A stretch of DNA of 64,000 nt from WHSO01 sp050485485 (GTDB taxonomy: Bacteria; Pseudomonadota; Alphaproteobacteria; SMXQ01): assembly GCA_050485485.1 (NCBI GenBank), contig JBJHBM010000001.1, positions 124,001 to 188,000 on the forward strand, read 5' to 3'. The notes beneath the pieces were generated by a model, which was not told the DNA's origin, did not search any database, and saw only the letters and a program-made list of their open reading frames with translations. A program made the position numbers and the translations under genes. Below, in pieces: positions 42,918 to 49,990 of the stretch (positions are counted from its first letter, which is position 1; each line of letters opens with the position of its first letter).

Positions 42918-44390
42918 TCACGCCTGATATTCCAGTGTCGTCATCATGCCGCCCGCCATGTGGTAGAGGTGATGGCAGTGGAGCGCCCACTTGCCGGGGT
43001 TGGCCGCGTCGAAGGCGATGGTCACGCTGCCGCCCGCCGGCACCAGGACGGTGTCGCGCACCGCGCCCGCGAAGCGCCGTCCGTCGATGGCGACCACCTG
43101 GAAGTGATGCCCGTGCAGGTGCATCGGATGCGCCATCGTGGTGCGGTCCGTGAAGGTGATCTCGACGCGCTCGCCCGCGCGCACGGCGAGTGGCACGTGC
43201 GCGCCGTGGACCGCGCCGTTGAGCATCCAGACGTAGCCCGGAGCCTCGGTGATCGTCACCGCATGGGTGCGGTCGGCGGGGCGGGTGGCGATGGGCCGGG
43301 CGGTGCGCAGGCGCCGCTCGAGGTCGAGGCCGACGGCCGCGGCCGCATGATGGGCCTCCTCGGCGAGGCGTGAGACACGGCCCTTGGCGGTGGCGAGCAC
43401 GAAGCCGGTGCGCTTGCGCTCGCCCTCGCGCACCGCGAAGACGGGCCAGGCGCCTTCGCTCCGCGGCAGGTCGATCAGGATGTCGAGCCGCTGGGCGATG
43501 GCGAACTCGAAACGGTTGCCGGCGACGGGCTCGACCGGGACGCCGTCCACCGCGATCAGTCGGCCCTTCAGCCTGTCGAGGTCGATCCAGAAGTTGGTCG
43601 CGGTAGCCGCGTTGATCAGCCGGAGGCGCACCCGGCCGCCGCGCTCGACCCGATGGACGGCGGGGTCCGCGAGCGTCCGGTCGTCGGCGAGGAAGGCGTC
43701 GTAGTCGACATCGTGCAGATGCACGCCGCCGCCCGGGCCACCGTGGCCCCCATGTCCCGCATGGGGATCGGGCGCGGGGGCGGGGGCGCCGTGCCCCGCA
43801 TGGCCGCCGTTCGCGCCGCCGTGTCCCGCGCCGCGCAGGCCCGCGAGGATTTCGGCGGGATCGCGGAAGGTGAAGTCGTGGAACATCACTACGACCTCCT
43901 GCACGTCCGCGCCCGTTTCGGCCGGGTCGCGGACGATCAGCGGCGCGGCCGCCAAGAGCTGCTCCTGGAGGCCGTGGTGCGAATGCATCCAGTTGGTGCC
44001 CGGAAGGTCCAGCGCGAAGTCGTAGTCGTAGGACGCGCCGGGGGCGAGCGCCGGCTGCGAGAGGTCGGGGACGCCATCCTGCCGCCACGGCGGCGTGAGG
44101 CCGTGCCAGTGGATCAGCGTTTTCTCGCCGATGCGGTTCTCGAGGCGCACGCGGAACCGTCCGCCCGCGTCCGCGTAAAGCCCGTGCGTGCCGTCGGGCT
44201 GGCGGATGGCGAACACGTCGGCGGGCCTGCCGCGCACCTCGATCACGCGCTTCTCGACGCGCAGATCGGTGACGGGATGGCTCGCGGCGCGCGCGGGGGC
44301 GCGCGGCAGGAGCAGGGAAGGGACGGCACCGGCGAATCCGGCGCCGGCGGCCGAGGCCAGGAAGGCACGGCGGGAGAGCGGCATGGTCAT
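42918..44390 (-). CDS. Multicopper oxidase (Tat-exported, laccase/CueO-like)
   Basis: The 490-residue protein has a Tat signal (SRRAFLASAAGAGFAGAV) and four copper motifs: IHWHGL, MHSHHG, HPMHLHGHHF and the C-terminal HCHHLYHMAGGMM with axial Met. It should oxidise Cu(I) or organic substrates in the periplasm. Between the second and third cupredoxin blocks there is a His/Gly-rich insert (about 167-205, HGGANGGHAGHG and similar) that may bind extra copper. The start at 44390 has AAAGGACC upstream. Its product likely acts with CopA and the Met-rich protein. Confidence 0.92.
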   Translation of the reverse strand: MTMPLSRRAFLASAAGAGFAGAVPSLLLPRAPARAASHPVTDLRVEKRVIEVRGRPADVFAIRQPDGTHGLYADAGGRFRVRLENRIGEKTLIHWHGLTPPWRQDGVPDLSQPALAPGASYDYDFALDLPGTNWMHSHHGLQEQLLAAAPLIVRDPAETGADVQEVVVMFHDFTFRDPAEILAGLRGAGHGGANGGHAGHGAPAPAPDPHAGHGGHGGPGGGVHLHDVDYDAFLADDRTLADPAVHRVERGGRVRLRLINAATATNFWIDLDRLKGRLIAVDGVPVEPVAGNRFEFAIAQRLDILIDLPRSEGAWPVFAVREGERKRTGFVLATAKGRVSRLAEEAHHAAAAVGLDLERRLRTARPIATRPADRTHAVTITEAPGYVWMLNGAVHGAHVPLAVRAGERVEITFTDRTTMAHPMHLHGHHFQVVAIDGRRFAGAVRDTVLVPAGGSVTIAFDAANPGKWALHCHHLYHMAGGMMTTLEYQA

Positions 44391-44462
44391 GGTCCTTTCG
44401 TTCGTCTGTCCGCCGCCGGACGAGGGCGCGGCGGAACGGTTTGCGGGACCGCGCGGACGCGG

Positions 44463-44816
44463 TCAGAGCCGAACGAAAAGGGGCCTTGGAGGATGGGATC
44501 CGGGCGGAATAACGCGACCGCCGCCGGCGATGGAGGTTGGAGACGGCGGTGGCGTCTCCATGAGCGAGGCGACGGCGACGTTCCGGGGCAAGGGCACGCA
44601 GAAGCCGCAGCCGAGGCCGCCCGGACAGAGGTCCGCAGTCTTCTGCGCGTCGACGTCGCAGTCGCAATCGCCGTGGAGTGAGCCGTCGGCCTGTGCCACC
44701 GGCGGCGGGACATGGTGGCCGTGCCCGAGCGCCGCCGGGCCGGCGAAGTGGATGACGCCCGCCATCGCGAAGACGAGACAGAGGGTAATCGTCCGTATGA
44801 GGCGGACGGCCCTCAC
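44463..44816 (-). CDS. Small Cys/His-rich secreted protein in the copper island
   Basis: The 117-residue protein starts at GTG 44816, which overlaps the HtrA-like protease stop (GTGA). A signal peptide (about 1-30) is followed by GHGHHVP, then a cysteine cluster, CDCD and LCPGGLGCGFC (about 51-73), and a Pro/Ser-rich tail. The Cys and His layout suggests metal binding, consistent with the neighbouring oxidase and ATPase. I do not recognise the family. The gene is 72 bp upstream of the multicopper oxidase. Confidence 0.65.
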   Translation of the reverse strand: MRAVRLIRTITLCLVFAMAGVIHFAGPAALGHGHHVPPPVAQADGSLHGDCDCDVDAQKTADLCPGGLGCGFCVPLPRNVAVASLMETPPPSPTSIAGGGRVIPPGSHPPRPLFVRL

Positions 44817-45880
44817 GAGATATCTCCCACCACGATCTCGACGGTGCGCGTCTTCCCGTCGCGCATAACGTCGAGCTTGGCGGTCGCGCCGACGCCCATC
44901 TCGAACAGGGCTTGGGCGAGGTCGTGGAAGGTGCGCACCGGATTGCCGTTGATGCCGACGATCACGTCGCCGGGCGCGCCGGTGCGCTCGTCCATGCCCT
45001 CGAGTCCGGCCTTCGCCGCGGGCGAGCCCCGCTGCACGCGATGGACGATCACGCCCGTCACGTTGGACTGCGCCGCCGCCTCGTCGGGCAGCGCGAGGAT
45101 GCCGATGCCGGGCGTCGGCACCTTGCCCTCGGCGATCAGTTGCGGCACCACGCGGTTGACCACGTCCACGGGGATCGCGAAACCGACCCCGGCGGAGGCG
45201 CCGGAGCCGGACAGGATCGCCGTGTTGACGCCGATCAGGCGTCCCGCCGAATCGAGCAGCGGCCCGCCCGAGTTGCCGGGATTGATCGCGGCGTCGGTCT
45301 GGATCACGCCCGGAATCTCGCGCCCACGCATGGTCGGCAGGCGGCGCTCGGTCGCGCTCACGATGCCGGTGGTGAGGGTGCGCGCGAGGCCGAAGGGATT
45401 GCCGATGGCATAGACGCGCTGGCCCACCTTGAGGTCGGCGGAACGGCCGATCGGCAGCGGCCTCAGGTTGTTCGGCACGTTGTTGAGGCGCAGCACGGCG
45501 AGATCGTAGTCGGGGGCACGCCCGATCACCTTGGCGGGGATTGCATCGCCCACGTCGAGGTTCACCACCACGGCGTCGGCCTGGGCCACGACGTGGTTGT
45601 TGGTGACGACATGGCCCCGCTCGTCCCAGACGAAGCCGGAGCCGGCCCCGGAGGGCCGTAGATTCTCGGCCGTCGCGCGGGCGCCGCGTGGGATGCGCGC
45701 CGTGAAGATGTAGGCGACCGAGGGGGCCGCCGTTTCGAACAGGGCGGCGTCGCGGGCTTCGTCGGCGGTGAGGGGGCCGCGCGGCGCGACCGGGCGCGGC
45801 TCCTGCGCCGCCGCGAGCAGGCCGCCCGCGACGACGGCGAAACAGGCCAGGGATACGAGGACGGCCTTGCGCAAGGCCAT
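44813..45880 (-). CDS. HtrA-like serine protease with one PDZ domain
   Basis: The 355-residue protein has a signal or anchor helix (about 5-25), a trypsin-like domain with His in VTNNHVVAQ, Asp in PDYDLAVLRL and Ser in NPGNSGGPLLD, and one PDZ domain (about 265-350, GVIVHRVQRGSPAAKAGLEG). This is the DegS/HhoB type with a single PDZ. It should act in the periplasm on misfolded or signalling proteins. Its ATG overlaps the stop of the TRAP receptor (ATGA at 45880), and its stop overlaps the next small gene, so the three are coupled. Confidence 0.93.
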   Translation of the reverse strand: MALRKAVLVSLACFAVVAGGLLAAAQEPRPVAPRGPLTADEARDAALFETAAPSVAYIFTARIPRGARATAENLRPSGAGSGFVWDERGHVVTNNHVVAQADAVVVNLDVGDAIPAKVIGRAPDYDLAVLRLNNVPNNLRPLPIGRSADLKVGQRVYAIGNPFGLARTLTTGIVSATERRLPTMRGREIPGVIQTDAAINPGNSGGPLLDSAGRLIGVNTAILSGSGASAGVGFAIPVDVVNRVVPQLIAEGKVPTPGIGILALPDEAAAQSNVTGVIVHRVQRGSPAAKAGLEGMDERTGAPGDVIVGINGNPVRTFHDLAQALFEMGVGATAKLDVMRDGKTRTVEIVVGDIS

Positions 45881-47007
45881 CAGCCGTCTCTCAGCAGGCG
45901 GTGGCGCATGTCGAGGTAGCCGCGGTCGGCGAGCCGCGCCCAGGCGAGGGATTCGTCGCGGAAGCGACGGAACGACTGGTAGGTGCGGCTGGTCAGGTCG
46001 TCGGCGTCCTCGAGCTCGCGCAGCATCTGCTCTGACGCCTTGGCGAGCGCGGCCAGCACCTCGTCGGGGAAGCGGCGGAGCTGGACCTCGTGCTGGCCGA
46101 CCAGCACGCCGAGCGCTTCGGCGTTGCGGCGGTTGAACTCGGCCAGCATGGCATCCGTCTCGGCGCGGCAGGCGGAGGCGACGATCGCCTGGAGATCGCC
46201 CGGCAGCGCGTCGAAGCGCGCCTTGTTGACGAAAGCCTCGACCGCGCTGCCGGGCTCGTGGAAGCCCGGCCAGTAGTAGAACTTCGCGATCTTGTGGAAG
46301 CCGAAGGCGAGGTCGTTCCAGGGCCCGACCCATTCGGCCGCGTCGATGCGCCCGGAGGACAGCGCCGGGTACAGATCGGCGCCCGGCAGGTTCTCGGCCA
46401 CGGCGCCGGCGCGGCGCAGCACCTCGCCGCCGAGCCCGGGCATGCGAATCTTGAGGCCCCGGAAGTCGTCGAGCGACGTCACCTCGCGCCGGAACCAGCC
46501 GCCCATCTGGGCGCCGGTATTGCCGGCGAGGAACGGCTTGAGCCCGAAGCGCGCGTAGCCTTCGTCGTAGAGCGCCTGGCCGCCGCCTTCGTGCATCCAC
46601 GCCGAATGCTCGGAGGCGGTGAAGCCGAAAGGCACCCCGGTGAAGAAATTGAAGGCGCGCGACTTGCCCTGCCAGTAATAGGCGGCGGCATGGCCCATCT
46701 CGACGGTACCCTGGGACACGGCGTCGAAAACCTGGAGCGGCGGGATGGTGCCTGCCGGCAGAACCCGGACCGACAGCCGGCCCTCGCTCATGTCGGTGAT
46801 GCGCTGGGCCAGCCGCTCGGCGCCGGTGCCGAGGCCGGGAAAGCGGTCGGGCCAGGCGGTCGCCATGCGCCACACGTGGCGCTCGCGCACGACGGCGGGT
46901 GCGGCAACGGCGGCGTCCTTGCGGCTTTCCCGCGCGAGGAGGTAGGCGCCCCCCGCTCCGGCGGCGAGGCCGGTCGCTGCGCCCGCGATGAAGTCACGAC
47001 GGTTCAT
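45880..47007 (-). CDS. TRAP transporter periplasmic receptor, TakP-like DctP
   Basis: The 375-residue protein has a Tat signal (MNRRDFIAGAATG) and a DctP fold with TakP-type motifs: MATAWPDRFPGLGTGAERL, GGWFRREV, PGLGGEVLRRAG, and AEWVGPWNDLAFG near residue 220. TakP-type receptors bind 2-oxo acids. No DctQ or DctM is adjacent; the only TRAP permeases in the window are at 16811-18900, and the long DctM there is of the kind that goes with TakP. Start 47007 has GGAGAA upstream. It opens the copper-island transcription unit. Confidence 0.92.
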   Translation of the reverse strand: MNRRDFIAGAATGLAAGAGGAYLLARESRKDAAVAAPAVVRERHVWRMATAWPDRFPGLGTGAERLAQRITDMSEGRLSVRVLPAGTIPPLQVFDAVSQGTVEMGHAAAYYWQGKSRAFNFFTGVPFGFTASEHSAWMHEGGGQALYDEGYARFGLKPFLAGNTGAQMGGWFRREVTSLDDFRGLKIRMPGLGGEVLRRAGAVAENLPGADLYPALSSGRIDAAEWVGPWNDLAFGFHKIAKFYYWPGFHEPGSAVEAFVNKARFDALPGDLQAIVASACRAETDAMLAEFNRRNAEALGVLVGQHEVQLRRFPDEVLAALAKASEQMLRELEDADDLTSRTYQSFRRFRDESLAWARLADRGYLDMRHRLLRDG

Positions 47008-47044
47008 GAAAGGCGTTCTCCCTGGGTCACATGTCCGTGGCCGG

Positions 47045-47770
47045 TTACGGCGTACGTGGCTCGAACGGAATCCAGCCGTCGCCCGGATGCAGCGCCTCGA
47101 GCGGGCGGAAGCGGGCTTTATAGGCCATCTTGGCCGAGCGCGCGATCCAGTAGCCGAGATAGACGTAGTCGAGGCCGAGCGCGCGGGCATGTCCGGCGAG
47201 CCAGATCACCATGAAGGTGCCGAGGCTGTCGCGCGGGTCGGCGGGGTCGTAGAAGCTGTACACGGCGGAAAGGCCGTCGCCCGCGCGGTCGGCCAGCATC
47301 ACGCCCGCCAGCCTTCCGTCTTCGTGCCGGAATTCGGCAGTGAAGGTCGGGACCGGGCTGGTCAGCATCAGCCCCTCGAACTCGCGCTGGCCCATGCCGT
47401 CCATGCCGCCGCCGGGGTGGCGGGTGGACTGATAGCGCGCGAACAGCGCGAAATGCTCGTCCTCGACGCGCGGCGGCGCGTGCAGCGTGACCGCGAGCCC
47501 GGCGTTGCGCCGTGCGATGCGGGCGAGGGTGCCATGGGGCCGGAAGCGGCGCGCGTCGATGCGCACCGGCACGCAGGCTTCGCAGCCGGGGCACGCCGGC
47601 CGGTAGATGATGTCGTGGGAACGGCGGAAGCCCGCGCGCACGGCAGCATCGTAGATGTCGGCGGCGTCGCTTCCGTTCAGCTCGGCCGCGACGTTGCGCT
47701 CCTCCCGGCCGGGCAGGTAGGGGCAGGGACGCAGGCGTGAGCCGAACAGCGAGATGGAACGGGCGGACAT
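47045..47770 (-). CDS. bpt: Aspartate/glutamate leucyltransferase (Bpt)
   Basis: The 241-residue protein transfers Leu from tRNA to N-terminal Asp or Glu for N-end rule degradation. It has the CPYLPGREERNV N-terminus, the Cys pairs in ACPGCEACVPVR (near 60), and YLGYWIARSAKMAYKARF near the C-terminus, typical of the alphaproteobacterial Bpt/ATE1-like family. It lies 37 bp upstream of the TRAP receptor on the same strand, but this may not be one operon. Confidence 0.93.
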   Translation of the reverse strand: MSARSISLFGSRLRPCPYLPGREERNVAAELNGSDAADIYDAAVRAGFRRSHDIIYRPACPGCEACVPVRIDARRFRPHGTLARIARRNAGLAVTLHAPPRVEDEHFALFARYQSTRHPGGGMDGMGQREFEGLMLTSPVPTFTAEFRHEDGRLAGVMLADRAGDGLSAVYSFYDPADPRDSLGTFMVIWLAGHARALGLDYVYLGYWIARSAKMAYKARFRPLEALHPGDGWIPFEPRTP

Positions 47771-47864
47771 GGCCGTATTATGCCGTCCCGGACGGCCCGG
47801 CCGCAATCGGGGGATGGTTCGCCGTCGGAAAAACCGATGTTTCCGGGTATCTCGGGAGCGCCGC

Positions 47865-48920
47865 TCAGTTCCCGGAAGACGGCGGCAAAGCGAGTCCGCT
47901 GCTGCGGCTGACGACGGGAGGGGGCGGCGAGACGGCGGCCGCAGGCCGGGGCATCGTCTCGTTGACGGCGGGCGGCACCGGCGCCTGGCGCAGCAGCGTG
48001 ATCGAAAGGCGCCGGTTGCGCGCCGATTCCGGATCGTCCTTGACGAGATGCTCGGTGTCGGCGCGTCCGACCACGCGCGTGATGCGCTCCCCCGCAAGGC
48101 CGAAATGCAGCATCTCGCGGCGCGCGGCATGGGCGCGGTCGGTGGACAGTTCCCAGTTGGTGTAGCTGGAGCCGCGCGCGTAGGGCGTCGCGTCCGTGTG
48201 GCCGGAGATGGCGATCTTGTTGGGCAGGCCGGCGACCGCATGGGCGACCATTTCCAGAAGCTGCCGGGTATGCTGGTAGGGCACGGCGGAACCGCGCGCG
48301 AACATCGAGGTCTGGTCCTGGTCCACGATCTGGATGCGCAACCCTTCCTCGGTGCGTTCCACGATCAGGTTCTCGGCGAGGCGGCGTAGCTCGGGTCGCG
48401 TCTCGACCGCCCGCTTGAGCGCCTGCTCGACCTCCTCGAACATCCTTTCCTCGCGCCGGCGCATGATCTCTTCCATCTGCGACTGGGTGAGTTCCTTCTT
48501 GGGCGCTTCGGGGTTCCTGCCGGCGTTGTCGGGATCCTTCACGCGCTCGTCGCGCGTGCCGGCCTCGACCCGATCCTCGGATTCGGCATCCTGCTCGCTC
48601 GGCTTCGAGTCGGGCGAGGGAACCGGCAGGCCGACGGGCGCCCCGCGTCCGCGCTGCGGCCCGTCGAGCGTGATGGTGGCGCCGCCGAGAATCTGGCCGG
48701 CGCCGGACGTGGTGCGCGACACCGATGCGGCGTTGAAGTATTCGGAAATGCCCGAACGCTGTTCCTGGGTGGTCGAGTTGAGCAGCCAAAGCAGCAGGAA
48801 GAACGCCATCATGGCGGTCACGAAGTCGGCGTAGGCGACCTTCCACGCGCCGCCGTGATGGGCGCCGTGATCGCCGCCCTTCTTGCGCCGGACGATGATC
48901 GGTGCGGCGTTGGTTGCCAT
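47865..48920 (-). CDS. motB: Flagellar motor stator protein MotB
   Basis: The 351-residue protein has one transmembrane helix with the proton-binding Asp in YADFVTAMMAFFLLLWLL (about 30-47) and a C-terminal OmpA-like peptidoglycan-binding domain (about 195-305) with ISGHTDATPY. It anchors the stator around the flagellar motor. It is 22 bp downstream of motA. The middle region is long, polar and charged (SPDSKPSEQDAESEDR). Confidence 0.95.
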   Translation of the reverse strand: MATNAAPIIVRRKKGGDHGAHHGGAWKVAYADFVTAMMAFFLLLWLLNSTTQEQRSGISEYFNAASVSRTTSGAGQILGGATITLDGPQRGRGAPVGLPVPSPDSKPSEQDAESEDRVEAGTRDERVKDPDNAGRNPEAPKKELTQSQMEEIMRRREERMFEEVEQALKRAVETRPELRRLAENLIVERTEEGLRIQIVDQDQTSMFARGSAVPYQHTRQLLEMVAHAVAGLPNKIAISGHTDATPYARGSSYTNWELSTDRAHAARREMLHFGLAGERITRVVGRADTEHLVKDDPESARNRRLSITLLRQAPVPPAVNETMPRPAAAVSPPPPVVSRSSGLALPPSSGN

Positions 48921-48942
48921 CGTTCCCTGTCCCGTCCCGGCG

Positions 48943-49803
48943 TCAGAGCGCGGGCGCGTTCTGGACCGCGTCCTCGACCTCGTAGAAGGTCGGGCGCACG
49001 TCCTCGAACAGCGCCTTGCGCGCGAACTCGACGGAGACCGACGGCGCGTTGCCCTGCATGTGGGCGAGCAGCGCCACCTTGATGCACTGCAGGTACTTGA
49101 GCTCCGCCTCGAAGGTCGAGCGCATGGAGGCTGCGACGGGACCGAAGAAGCCGTAGGCGAGCAGCACCCCCAGGAACGTGCCGACCAGCGCGCCGCCGAT
49201 CAGCCTGCCCAGCACTTCGGGAGGCTCGGTGATCGAGCCCATCGTCTTGATGACGCCGAGCACGGCGGCGACGATGCCGAGCGCGGGCGTGCCGTCGGCC
49301 ACCGTCTGGACCGCGTTGGCGACCTGCATCTCCTCGGCGTGGCGGGCCGCGATCTCGTCCTCCATCAGGGTTTCCATCTCGAACGGATTTTCGGCGCCGA
49401 GCACCATCATGCGCAGGTAGTCGCACAGGAAGGTGAGCGTGTGATGGTCGTTGTAGATCGTGGGGAACTTGCGGAACAACTCGCTTTCGTGGGGATTCTC
49501 GACATGGGCCTCGAGCACCAGCATGCCCTTGGACTTGGCGAGCTTGAAGATGGTGAACAGCAGCGTCAGCAGCTCGAGATAGGCCTGCTTGTCGTACTTC
49601 GGGCCCTTGAGAATTTTACCGAACGCCTTGCCGGAATTGAGCAGCACCGGCTTGGGGTTGGCGATGATGTAGGCGCCGAGGGCCGCGCCGCAGATGATGA
49701 CGACCTCGAACGGCTGCCACAGGACGTAGAGCTTGCCGCCCATCGCGACATAGCCGCCGAAAACGCTCAGGACCACTGTGATGACGCCGACGATGAAGAA
49801 CAT
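48943..49803 (-). CDS. motA: Flagellar motor stator protein MotA
   Basis: The 286-residue protein has four membrane helices and the cytoplasmic loop with conserved charges (residues 90-140, HVENPHESELFRKFP). The segment TPALGIVAAVLGVIKTMG lies near residue 173, and GALVGTFLGVLLAYGFFGP near 206. It forms the proton channel with MotB. A perfect TTAA-N7-TTAA site and a near copy stand upstream at 49976 and 49895. Confidence 0.95.
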   Translation of the reverse strand: MFFIVGVITVVLSVFGGYVAMGGKLYVLWQPFEVVIICGAALGAYIIANPKPVLLNSGKAFGKILKGPKYDKQAYLELLTLLFTIFKLAKSKGMLVLEAHVENPHESELFRKFPTIYNDHHTLTFLCDYLRMMVLGAENPFEMETLMEDEIAARHAEEMQVANAVQTVADGTPALGIVAAVLGVIKTMGSITEPPEVLGRLIGGALVGTFLGVLLAYGFFGPVAASMRSTFEAELKYLQCIKVALLAHMQGNAPSVSVEFARKALFEDVRPTFYEVEDAVQNAPAL

Positions 49804-49894
49804 GTCCGCCTGCTTGGCTGATGTTGACCGGAAGCGTCGCGCGCCTTCGCACGCGCCTCCGTTTGCCCGTGCGGCGAAGCTCGCAGGCTCTTGG

Positions 49895-49909
49895 TTAAGA
49901 ACGGGTTTA
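49895..49909. promoter_or_regulatory. Near-consensus CtrA-like box upstream of motA
   Basis: TTAA at 49895-49898, seven bases, then TTTA at 49906-49909. One base differs from TTAA-N7-TTAA. It lies 92-106 bp upstream of the motA start, downstream of the perfect box. Confidence 0.4.
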
Positions 49910-49975
49910 TCCGCCCCCCGGAACCTGACGCCCCGGCCGCGTTTCCCGGGCCGGGACGAGTCTAGGCGGAGGGAG

Positions 49976-49990
49976 TTAAGCCGGCCTTAA
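49976..49990. promoter_or_regulatory. Perfect CtrA-type box TTAA-N7-TTAA upstream of motA
   Basis: TTAA at 49976-49979 and 49987-49990 with exactly seven bases between match the CtrA binding site of alphaproteobacteria. The second half overlaps the stop codon of the acylase gene. It is 173-187 bp before the motA start, with a weaker copy nearer. Motility genes are known CtrA targets in this class. Confidence 0.55.
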
